38,013 nt of DNA, taken from JACMJP01 sp046160675. GTDB taxonomy: Bacteria > Bacteroidota > Bacteroidia > Chitinophagales > BACL12. Each line of letters starts with the position of its first letter. Position 1 is the first letter of the stretch. Positions 1 through 7,194 of the stretch are shown piece by piece. Both the position numbers and the translations under genes were made by a program. A model generated the notes under the pieces. That model was not told the DNA's origin and made no database searches. It was given only the letters and a program-made list of their open reading frames with translations. The stretch covers positions 1 through 38,013 of the forward strand of contig JBJXHH010000052.1 of assembly GCA_046160675.1 (NCBI GenBank), in the 5' to 3' direction.

Positions 1-154
1 CATACTGCATGAAAGAAACTTAACATCAACCTTTTCGCCCAATATTTTCCCGGTCTGTAAACATGTCTGACAGGTTTTTTTCCACTCCATCTCCCTACAA
101 TTCCCTATTTTAGCCGCTCGAAAAAAAATCAGAACCTAAAATTTTACTCTTTCT

Positions 155-2410
155 ATGGACGTAAACATGATTCTTTATGCGATCCCGGTGCTTGGGGTCA
201 TTGCATTGCTCTTTACCTATCTGAAAAGCGCCTGGGTGGCAAAACAGGACCCCGGAGATGCCAAAATGCAGGGCATAGCTGCCGCAATTTCTCAGGGTGC
301 CATGGCATTCCTCAGGGCTGAGTACAGGGTACTTGCCATTTTTGTGATAATAGTTGCCATACTGCTGGGTTTATCCGGTGCAAGCGAGGAAAACTCTTCC
401 CCCCTGGTAGGTTTGTCATTTGTGGTTGGTGCATTTTGTTCCGCACTTGCCGGGTTTATCGGCATGCGGGTGGCTACAAAAGCGAATGTTCGCACAGCCA
501 ATGCAGCCCGCACAGGCTTATCAAAAGCCTTGGAAATTGCTTTCAGTGGCGGATCGGTAATGGGTATGGGGGTAGTTGGGCTTGGAATCCTCGGCCTCGG
601 TTCATTGCTGCTCATTTATTCAAACATGTATGGTTTTGAAGGACAAGCCGCAGCTATTAAAGTTATAAACGTTGTTACAGGATTTTCTTTTGGCGCATCA
701 AGTATCGCCCTTTTTGCCCGTGTAGGCGGTGGTATTTATACAAAAGCTGCTGACGTAGGCGCTGACCTTGTTGGAAAAGTGGAAGCGGGTATCCCGGAAG
801 ATCACCCATTAAACCCTGCAACTATTGCTGATAATGTTGGCGATAATGTAGGAGATGTTGCGGGCATGGGTGCCGATTTATTTGAAAGTTATGTTGGGGC
901 GATTGTAGGCTCCATGGTACTGGGAACAGCATTTATGCTGGGAACAATAGCTGACAGCGGCATGAGTTTCATGGAAGATGGATTTAACGGACTATCTGCC
1001 GTGTTGCTTCCCCTGGTTCTTGGCGGCGTTGGTATCCTCACATCCATCATCGGAACTTTCTTTGTTCGGGTGAAGGAAGGCGGAAACCCGCAAAAGGCAC
1101 TGAACGGCGGGGCGATAGGCTCTTCAATAGCAATGGTTGTACTCTCTTATTTCATCATAACATGGATGCTTCCTGCAAAATTTACTTTCAATGACCTTCT
1201 TTATGGAACTGAAAGGACCATCACCGCAGTGGGTATTTTCATTGCTACTGTTGTTGGGCTTTTGGCAGGAACTATCATTGGTTTCATTACAGAATACTAT
1301 ACAGGTACAGGTAAAAAGCCAGTCCTTAAAATTGTGCAGCAATCAGGTACGGGAACTGCTACTAATATTATAGCTGGATTGAGTGTAGGGATGATGAGTA
1401 CAGCTTTACCAATTCTTATTTTGTCAGCATCCATTATTATTTCTTTTATGTTCGGCGGATTATACGGGATAGCAATTGCAGCTGTGGGTATGCTTTCAAA
1501 CACGGGTATCCAGCTTGCAGTAGATGCTTATGGGCCGATTTCGGATAATGCGGGTGGTATTGCACAAATGGCCGATCTGCCCAAAGAAGTACGCCACAGA
1601 ACTGATAAGTTAGATGCCGTGGGCAATACAACTGCCGCCATCGGTAAGGGTTTTGCCATCGGCTCAGCAGCATTAACTGCGCTGGCATTGTTCGGCGCCT
1701 TTATGCAGGTTACAGGTTTAACTTCTATTGATATTTCAAAAGCTCACATCATTTCGGGCTTATTTGTAGGCGCTATGCTGCCATTCCTGTTTTCGGCAAT
1801 GGCCATGCAGAGTGTAGGAAAAGCAGCCATGAGTATGATACGGGAAGTGCGCCGGCAGTTTGCTGACATTCCTGCGCTGAAAGCGGCACTGGAAGTAATG
1901 AAACGAAACGGGGAAAAAGAAATGAGTGAATGGAGCAAAGCTGACCAGGATACGTTTAATGCTGCTGAAGGAAAAGCTGAGTATGCAAAATGTGTGGAGA
2001 TATCTACCAATGCAGCCGTGAAAGAAATGGTGTTACCAGGGTTGATGGCCGTTCTTGTTCCTGTTATTGTTGGGTTTGCGCCAAAAGTATTGGGATTAAA
2101 TACGGAAGGAAATGAACTGATGGGCCCCGAAATGCTGGGCGGATTGCTTGCAGGAGTAACGGTAAGTGGGGTGCTGATGGCCATTTTCCAGGCAAATGCC
2201 GGTGGAGCTTGGGACAATGCAAAGAAAATGTTTGAAGAAGGGGTGGAGATAAACGGCAAAATGGAATACAAAGGCAGCGATGCACACAAAGCCGCCGTAG
2301 TGGGCGACACTGTGGGCGATCCATTTAAAGATACTTCCGGTCCTTCCATTAATATCTTAATAAAACTGATGAGTATAGTGAGCCTAGTGCTGGCTGCGTT
2401 GATGGTATAA
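155..2410 (+). CDS. hppA: K+-dependent membrane-bound ion-translocating pyrophosphatase
   Basis: This 751-residue polytopic membrane protein couples pyrophosphate hydrolysis to pumping of H+ or Na+ across the inner membrane. The signature DVGADLVGKVE lies at about residues 200-210 and is followed by an Asp-rich stretch containing DNVGDNVGDVAG; a second acidic site, GDTVGDPFKDTSGPS, lies near the C-terminus. These Asp/Lys clusters bind Mg2+-pyrophosphate. The motif GNTTAAIGKG at residues 490-499 has Ala at residue 494, where K+-independent enzymes have Lys, so the enzyme should need K+. Whether it moves H+ or Na+ cannot be settled by eye. Length and roughly 16 hydrophobic segments fit the family. 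It stands alone, with its own terminator. No Shine-Dalgarno sequence is seen, and Met5 is a possible alternative start. Confidence 0.97.
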   Translation: MDVNMILYAIPVLGVIALLFTYLKSAWVAKQDPGDAKMQGIAAAISQGAMAFLRAEYRVLAIFVIIVAILLGLSGASEENSSPLVGLSFVVGAFCSALAGFIGMRVATKANVRTANAARTGLSKALEIAFSGGSVMGMGVVGLGILGLGSLLLIYSNMYGFEGQAAAIKVINVVTGFSFGASSIALFARVGGGIYTKAADVGADLVGKVEAGIPEDHPLNPATIADNVGDNVGDVAGMGADLFESYVGAIVGSMVLGTAFMLGTIADSGMSFMEDGFNGLSAVLLPLVLGGVGILTSIIGTFFVRVKEGGNPQKALNGGAIGSSIAMVVLSYFIITWMLPAKFTFNDLLYGTERTITAVGIFIATVVGLLAGTIIGFITEYYTGTGKKPVLKIVQQSGTGTATNIIAGLSVGMMSTALPILILSASIIISFMFGGLYGIAIAAVGMLSNTGIQLAVDAYGPISDNAGGIAQMADLPKEVRHRTDKLDAVGNTTAAIGKGFAIGSAALTALALFGAFMQVTGLTSIDISKAHIISGLFVGAMLPFLFSAMAMQSVGKAAMSMIREVRRQFADIPALKAALEVMKRNGEKEMSEWSKADQDTFNAAEGKAEYAKCVEISTNAAVKEMVLPGLMAVLVPVIVGFAPKVLGLNTEGNELMGPEMLGGLLAGVTVSGVLMAIFQANAGGAWDNAKKMFEEGVEINGKMEYKGSDAHKAAVVGDTVGDPFKDTSGPSINILIKLMSIVSLVLAALMV

Positions 2411-2421
2411 GTAAATAACGG

Positions 2422-2498
2422 TTTCCCTCAGATTTCGCTCATTTTCGCTGATAGGTTTTTTTCTGCGTTTATCTGCGCCATCTGCGGGAAATTTTTTT
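2422..2498 (+). terminator. Long imperfect hairpin plus T-run after hppA
   Basis: Twelve bases after the hppA stop, TTTCCC (2422-2427) pairs with GGGAAA (2486-2491). The pairing continues inward as CAGAT against ATCTG, and seven T follow at 2492-2498. The inner part repeats the words TCTGCG and ATCTGCG, so it looks like a dispersed intergenic repeat that also serves as terminator. That last point is inference. Confidence 0.6.
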
Positions 2499-2562
2499 GC
2501 CCGGCTCAACCGAAAACAGCTATATAACAGGAAATCTCCAGGGCAGTTACTCTTATTTGAGA

Positions 2563-2772
2563 GGCATTTATGCTTGTTTATGCGGCATTTACAACAATAC
2601 ATGACGCATTTACTGTTGTAAACAAGGCAAATACTGTTGTAAACGCAGTATGTATTGTTGTGTATAGGGCATTTACTGTTATAAATGGAGTATTTACTGT
2701 TGTAAACGGGGCATCTATTGTTGTTTAAGCTGTATTTACAACAATAAACGGGGCGAAAACTGTTATAAATAT
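2563..2772 (+). repeat. Ten-unit degenerate 21-base tandem repeat with palindromic core
   Basis: Ten consecutive units of exactly 21 bases begin at 2563, 2584, 2605, 2626, 2647, 2668, 2689, 2710, 2731 and 2752. Most units contain a variant of TTTACTGTTGTAAAC, an inverted repeat TTTAC/GTAAA around a short centre. In the units at 2584 and 2731 the centre reads as the reverse complement (ACAACAATA). Because 21 is a multiple of three, one frame encodes a heptapeptide repeat of the type A-F-T-V-V-N-x from ATG 2570 to TAA 2726-2728. There are no spacers, so it is not a CRISPR. Function is unknown. Confidence 0.85.
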
Positions 2773-2971
2773 GACAGTTTACCTCCTTTCCTGTCCCGGA
2801 AAACTAATTTACGAGGAGGTAAAAAAACCTGACTGGATGGTATTAAAACAAAACCTTGAGGATTTGAAACAAAACGTCACCGTTAGGAAACCTAACGGAG
2901 CCGTTAGAAAACTTTCCGGGGCGGTAAAAGGGGCTACTGAAGCCAAAAAATGGGTTTCTGTAGGCGCATGA
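2771..2971 (+). CDS. Possible small repeat-encoded ORF (doubtful)
   Basis: This frame gives 66 residues with a Lys/Val-rich heptapeptide-repeat C-terminal half. It is in the same frame as the heptad-coding frame of the upstream array, separated from it by the in-frame TAA at 2726-2728. No homologous family is recognised, no promoter or ribosome binding site is evident, and composition is dominated by the 21-base repeats. It may be an accident of a repeat whose period is a multiple of three, or the remnant of a longer repeat-encoded protein. I would not count it as a gene without expression evidence. Confidence 0.2.
   Translation: MTVYLLSCPGKLIYEEVKKPDWMVLKQNLEDLKQNVTVRKPNGAVRKLSGAVKGATEAKKWVSVGA
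2840..2965 (+). repeat. Second, diverged 21-base tandem repeat (about six units)
   Basis: Units begin at 2840, 2861, 2882, 2903, 2924 and, weakly, 2945. Three start with GTTA or GTAA followed by an A-rich stretch. The unit at 2882 contains the perfect hairpin GTTAGG-AAA-CCTAAC, extended by one further base pair outside the unit. In frame the units read VLKQNLE, DLKQNVT, VRKPNGA, VRKLSGA and VKGATEA, a heptapeptide repeat. Period and reading frame are the same as in the array at 2563-2772 although the unit sequence differs, which suggests a related origin or purpose. Confidence 0.6.
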
Positions 2972-3036
2972 AAATTTATGAAGTGTTCGGAATGTTGAAA
3001 TGTTGCAAAAACACAGGGTTTTACACTACAAGTTAC

Positions 3037-3044
3037 TATCTTTG
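3037..3044 (+). promoter_or_regulatory. Bacteroidota -7 box TATCTTTG
   Basis: An exact TAnnTTTG lies 143 bases before the ATG at 3188. No TTTG is found at the usual spacing upstream, so only the -7 element is supported. It predicts a leader of about 140 bases for the repeat protein. Confidence 0.4.
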
Positions 3045-3187
3045 TATTTTATTTTTGTAATTTATTGATTAACAAATCATTGATACTATTTTGTTCAATA
3101 AATACCTTGTACAACAGTTCAAAATAGTACTTGCCTGAACCACAAATTCAACTGAGTTTTACATCTGTAAGCAAATATTAAGTATAT

Positions 3188-5794
3188 ATGAAATTATTTT
3201 TCACATTTCATTTCCAGCTTTCTGTTTTTTACTGCTTTACTCAGACCGCTCCGGAGATTGAGTGGCAGAATGTAATTGGCGGTGAAGGTGATGATGAATT
3301 AACTTATATTGTTCAAACCTCAGATGGTGGATATATTGTTGGAGGAAATTCAAGTTCTACTAATACAGGAGATAAAATTGAAATCGGAAATGGGTTTACA
3401 GACTTTTGGGTTTTAAAACTTGATAGTCTTGGAAATATAGAATGGCAAAATACTATTGGTGGAGATTATCAGGAAAATTTGGTGAATATTATTGAATTGA
3501 ATGATGGGAATTACATTTTGGCTAGTAACTCCAGTTCAGGTATTTCAGGAGATCTTACTGAAGATACAAACAATGGGGATTTTTGGATTTTAAAAATAGA
3601 TTCTATAGGTAATATAACCTGGCAAAAAACTATCGGTAGCGATAATTGGGATTATATGATTGACTTTGTAGCTGCAGATGACGGAGGATATTTTATTGGA
3701 GCAACAAGTTATGGAAATATTTCGGGAGATAAGACTGAGAATAGTATCGGAGAGGGTGATTTTTGGATAGTAAAGCTTGATTCAGCATTAAATATTGTTT
3801 GGGATAATACAATCGGTACCACATTGAATGATGGGTTTGGTGGTTTAGATAAAACAAATGACGGGGGTTGTATAATAGGTGGTTATACGAATGCAGGTAT
3901 TTCGGGCGATAAGACTGAAGCAGGTATTGGAGGTAATGATTATTGGATATTAAGGCTTGATAGCACTGGAACAATAGAATGGCAAAATACTATTGGAGGC
4001 AGTTTCAACGATTACCTAAGAGATATTGAATATTGTATGGATGGCGGGGCGATAATATGTGGGGAATCAACCTCATATATATCTGGTGATAAAACTGAAA
4101 ACCCAGTAGGGACAATAGGCTATTCTGATTATTGGATTGTAAAAATTGACTCAGTTGGAAATATAGAATGGGAGAATACTATAGGTGGAAATAATGCGGA
4201 CTATCCAAAGCATATTTTCCAAACACTTGAAGGAGGATATATTATAGGCGGAGATTCAGGATCAGAGGCATCCGGTGATAAAAGTGAAAATGTATATGGC
4301 AATAATGATTTTTGGATTGTAAAACTTAATGGCATTGGGTTAATAGAATGGGATAATAACATTGGAGCCGAGGGGACTGAATGGTTTAAGAGTATTAATT
4401 CAACAAATGATGGCGGATTTATACTTGGTGGACCTTCCAATTCAATAATATCCGGAGATAAGACCGAATCAATTGTTGGATTAAGTTATGGAGGAGATTA
4501 TTGGGTCATAAAACTTTTTCCTGAAGATTGCAGTCCGGACACATACTATGTTGACGCAGATAGCGATGGTTTCGGAAATGAACTGGTTTCTGTTTTGGCA
4601 TGTACGCTGCCAGATGGTTATGTAAATAATCATCATGATTGCGATGATACTGATCCTGAAATTTATCCTTTTGCAGATGAAGTATGTAATAGCCTGGACG
4701 ATGATTGCGATGGAGATATTGATGAGGAATTACTATTTGCAACATATTATGCGGATAATGATGAAGATGGTTATGGAAATGAATTTATCTCAGTATTTAC
4801 TTGTGAAATGCCAGATGGTTATGTTTTAAATAATACAGATTGCAATGACGCTAGTTTTTTGATATATCCCGGTGCAACTGAAATTTGCAATACAATAGAT
4901 GATAATTGCACCGGAGTTGCAGATGAAGGACTTGTATTTATATTCTTCTTAGATGCTGATGAAGATGGTTTTGGTGATGCAACCACATTTATAACTGACT
5001 GTGAAATGCCCTTAGGGTATGTTGTAAATAACCTTGACTGTAACGATGTAAATGAAATTATTAATCCTGATGCAATAGAAATATGTAATGAGATTGACGA
5101 TAACTGCAACGGTTATATTGATGAGGACCTTTTATTAACATTTTTTGCTGATGCTGACGAAGATGGTTTTGGAAATGCAGATGAGTTTATTCTGGGCTGT
5201 TCTTTGCCAGAAGGATATGTAGAAAATTATTTTGATTGCAATGACAATAACAATGCAATTAATCCTTTAATTGATGAAATATGTAATGGGCTCGACGATG
5301 ATTGTGATGAAGCAATAGATGATGAATTAACTTATTTTATTTTGTACATAGACTCTGACGGCGACAATTATGGTAATGGTTTAACTGATACAACATCCTG
5401 CTATGCAGCAATAATAGGTTATGTTTCTGATAATACAGATTGCGATGATAATAATTCGTCTATCTTCCCTGGTGCCCCCGAAACCTCGTATAACGGCATT
5501 GATGAAGACTGCAACGGAGAAGATTTGATCACATCTATTTCAAATTTTGAAGATGGATATTTACTACTCATCCACCCCAACCCCACTAAATCAGTATTAT
5601 TCATCGAAACCACCGGCTTTGCAAATGAAATAAACATCACAGTTTCAAACACCCTCGGTGAAGAAGTGATGAAACAGTTTGTAAAAACATCAGAACAACT
5701 TTCTGTTGATGTTTCAAACTTGTCAGTAGGAGTTTATACTATTACAATTGAGGATGGTGCAAGAGTAGCTACAGAAAAGTTTATGAAGGAATAA
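3188..5794 (+). CDS. Secreted T9SS cargo: seven-repeat (likely beta-propeller) plus MopE-type repeats
   Basis: This 868-residue secreted protein starts with a short hydrophobic signal (residues 1-20). Residues about 24-445 form seven repeats of roughly 60 residues with the pattern IEWQNTIGG...DGGYIIGG...SGDKTE...DFWIVKLDS; seven such repeats suggest a seven-bladed beta-propeller. Residues about 451-778 hold five repeats with a D-x-D-x-D-G-like loop (DADSDGFGN) and a CN-x-x-DDDCDG-x-IDE motif, as in MopE-type putative metal-binding repeats. The last 85 residues, starting near HPNPT and ending EKFMKE, are a T9SS type A sorting domain, so it should be exported through the outer membrane and anchored or released. 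The substrate or partner is unknown. The stop lies 2 bases from that of the convergent gene. Confidence 0.9.
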   Translation: MKLFFTFHFQLSVFYCFTQTAPEIEWQNVIGGEGDDELTYIVQTSDGGYIVGGNSSSTNTGDKIEIGNGFTDFWVLKLDSLGNIEWQNTIGGDYQENLVNIIELNDGNYILASNSSSGISGDLTEDTNNGDFWILKIDSIGNITWQKTIGSDNWDYMIDFVAADDGGYFIGATSYGNISGDKTENSIGEGDFWIVKLDSALNIVWDNTIGTTLNDGFGGLDKTNDGGCIIGGYTNAGISGDKTEAGIGGNDYWILRLDSTGTIEWQNTIGGSFNDYLRDIEYCMDGGAIICGESTSYISGDKTENPVGTIGYSDYWIVKIDSVGNIEWENTIGGNNADYPKHIFQTLEGGYIIGGDSGSEASGDKSENVYGNNDFWIVKLNGIGLIEWDNNIGAEGTEWFKSINSTNDGGFILGGPSNSIISGDKTESIVGLSYGGDYWVIKLFPEDCSPDTYYVDADSDGFGNELVSVLACTLPDGYVNNHHDCDDTDPEIYPFADEVCNSLDDDCDGDIDEELLFATYYADNDEDGYGNEFISVFTCEMPDGYVLNNTDCNDASFLIYPGATEICNTIDDNCTGVADEGLVFIFFLDADEDGFGDATTFITDCEMPLGYVVNNLDCNDVNEIINPDAIEICNEIDDNCNGYIDEDLLLTFFADADEDGFGNADEFILGCSLPEGYVENYFDCNDNNNAINPLIDEICNGLDDDCDEAIDDELTYFILYIDSDGDNYGNGLTDTTSCYAAIIGYVSDNTDCDDNNSSIFPGAPETSYNGIDEDCNGEDLITSISNFEDGYLLLIHPNPTKSVLFIETTGFANEINITVSNTLGEEVMKQFVKTSEQLSVDVSNLSVGVYTITIEDGARVATEKFMKE

Positions 5795-5796
5795 GC

Positions 5797-6519
5797 CTAT
5801 TCTATCATTACTAACTGTGTTGAGCCTGCAAAACCTGCAACATATATCCCTGCAGATAATGCTGGTAAGTTGATAGTTTCAGATTCTTTTCCTGCATACA
5901 CTATTACCTGTTGCAAAATTATTTTTCCGTGTAGGTCACTCAGTTCAAAAACTGTTTCAGAGAAAGGGGTTCCTGAAAATTGTAGTGTGAGATAATCTTT
6001 TGCTGGATTAGGGAAAAGTATAAAAGGAATGATTACTGAACCATCTTCAATTGCAAGGGCGCAGCCGGAAGAAGGCGCTTCGCTGTAATTGAACAATACA
6101 TCTTCACAAGTATCCATCATAATACAAAGGGCGCCACCTCCATCAAAATTCACATCTACGTCGTCCTCCATCTTTATCCTTACAAGCGGAAAACAGGAAC
6201 CTATATTGATTGTACAACCTTCTTTCGCCCAAATGGTAGATTCACTGCCTGAAAAATTCAGCGTACTGTTGGCTTCCATGTCAATATTCAGGTTGGCGCT
6301 TTCAATAGAGGAAATTGATAAGGTTACCCCTTCACATACCCAGTAACACTGGCTGCCGGTTGCGCCTATAGTCATGTCTGAACTTACAACTATCGCTTCA
6401 GCAGGAACCGTATCAATACAAAATCCCGGTGGCGTAACATGCTGTCCGCAGGGTTGGGAGTAAATTTGAAAATAAGTGAGTGTGAGAAGGGATACCATGA
6501 TAAAGTTTCTAATTTTCAT
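5797..6519 (-). CDS. Small T9SS type A sorting-domain protein
   Basis: This 240-residue protein has an N-terminal signal peptide (hydrophobic stretch ending near IYSQ, residue 22). The body (about 23-160) is rich in Cys, Ser and Asn with short beta-strand-like repeats such as LNIDMEANSTLNFSGSE, suggesting a small beta-helix or beta-sandwich; I recognise no named domain there. Residues about 165-240 (FILFPNPAKDYLTLQ to QLVMIE) match the T9SS sorting domain, predicting secretion to the cell surface. Seven or more Cys residues in the body could form disulfides or bind a ligand. The gene converges on the repeat protein upstream. Its biological role is unknown. Confidence 0.85.
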   Translation of the reverse strand: MKIRNFIMVSLLTLTYFQIYSQPCGQHVTPPGFCIDTVPAEAIVVSSDMTIGATGSQCYWVCEGVTLSISSIESANLNIDMEANSTLNFSGSESTIWAKEGCTINIGSCFPLVRIKMEDDVDVNFDGGGALCIMMDTCEDVLFNYSEAPSSGCALAIEDGSVIIPFILFPNPAKDYLTLQFSGTPFSETVFELSDLHGKIILQQVIVYAGKESETINLPALSAGIYVAGFAGSTQLVMIE

Positions 6520-6592
6520 AGTATCGATTTTTAAATGTTAGAAAATGTAAATGTACGAAGGGTATTAACAGGAAGAACGAAAAGAAAAAAAA

Positions 6593-7093
6593 TTATTTCC
6601 ACAGGCCCCAGCCATCGTCTAAATCATTCTTTTTGTCGAAGCTTTGTATCCATTGTAAAAATACTTGTTTAAAGGAATCAATTTCATTTCGAATCACTTC
6701 CAGGTATTTTGCATCAGCTTCTTCCCGCATTTCTAGAGAGTATGTTGCGCTTCGAATTTCGCAGGCGGCTTTTTTAATGATCACAGCATTTTCCATGCGT
6801 AGGCTGTATAGGTCGCTGCCCTCTGCTCCGGCTATTTTAGAAGGTAGAATGTAAGAGTCACCCCTTATCTGTTCCAGCATGTGTCGAAAGAATAATTTTT
6901 CTTTGTCTTCAGTTATGTCTGTATCATCCAGTTGAATGGCATCGCAGAGGCTATCCACCAGTTGAACTATTTCCTGAGCTTTTTTCATCACAGGGAGATT
7001 GTAAATGCGTTCGTCTTGCAGGCGCATCTCTTCCCGGAGTTCATCTTCGTTCATATCGCCCGGTTCATCGTCTGCATCATCATCCCAAATCAT
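6593..7093 (-). CDS. Acidic hypothetical cytoplasmic protein
   Basis: This 166-residue soluble protein has a very acidic N-terminus (MIWDDDADDEPGDMNEDEL) and a helical, charged body with no signal peptide or membrane segment. It ends with a Trp-rich tail, DDGWGLWK. The pattern of charged and hydrophobic residues suggests an alpha-helical bundle. I recognise no family, although the coding potential is clear from an uninterrupted frame and a sharp end. A near-consensus -7 box (TATCTTTA, positions 7109-7116) lies just upstream, and a terminator separates it from the next gene, so it is probably monocistronic. Confidence 0.75.
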   Translation of the reverse strand: MIWDDDADDEPGDMNEDELREEMRLQDERIYNLPVMKKAQEIVQLVDSLCDAIQLDDTDITEDKEKLFFRHMLEQIRGDSYILPSKIAGAEGSDLYSLRMENAVIIKKAACEIRSATYSLEMREEADAKYLEVIRNEIDSFKQVFLQWIQSFDKKNDLDDGWGLWK

Positions 7094-7108
7094 AACTGTG
7101 TTTTTTTA

Positions 7109-7116
7109 TAAAGATA
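7109..7116 (-). promoter_or_regulatory. Near-consensus -7 box TATCTTTA
   Basis: On the minus strand this reads TATCTTTA, one base from TAnnTTTG, and lies 15 bases before the start of the acidic hypothetical gene. A TTTT sits at the -33 distance (7136-7139). The box lies downstream of the preceding terminator, as expected for an independent promoter. Confidence 0.35.
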
Positions 7117-7133
7117 GGAGAATGGCAGGTACA

Positions 7134-7172
7134 ATAAAAAAACCACCTCCTGTTCTTTAACAGGAGGTGGTT
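7134..7172 (-). terminator. Rho-independent terminator of the PKD-domain gene
   Basis: A perfect 14-base-pair stem (7141-7154 with 7159-7172, loop CTTT) is followed on the minus strand by a run of T at 7140-7134. It lies 22 bases after the stop of the gene ending at 7195. Confidence 0.92.
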
Positions 7173-7194
7173 GAAAAGTATTGATAAGCAAAAA

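Noticed and set aside
1..154. A gene or promoter upstream of hppA
   Set aside because: Only a poor -7-like word (TATTTTAG at 106-113) is seen; no reading frame with coding character is present in this stretch.
1744..2349. 201-residue minus-strand frame inside hppA
   Set aside because: It lies wholly within a strongly conserved gene on the other strand and has no family resemblance.
2563..2772. CRISPR array
   Set aside because: The units are directly adjacent with no spacers, too short and too degenerate, and no cas genes are nearby.
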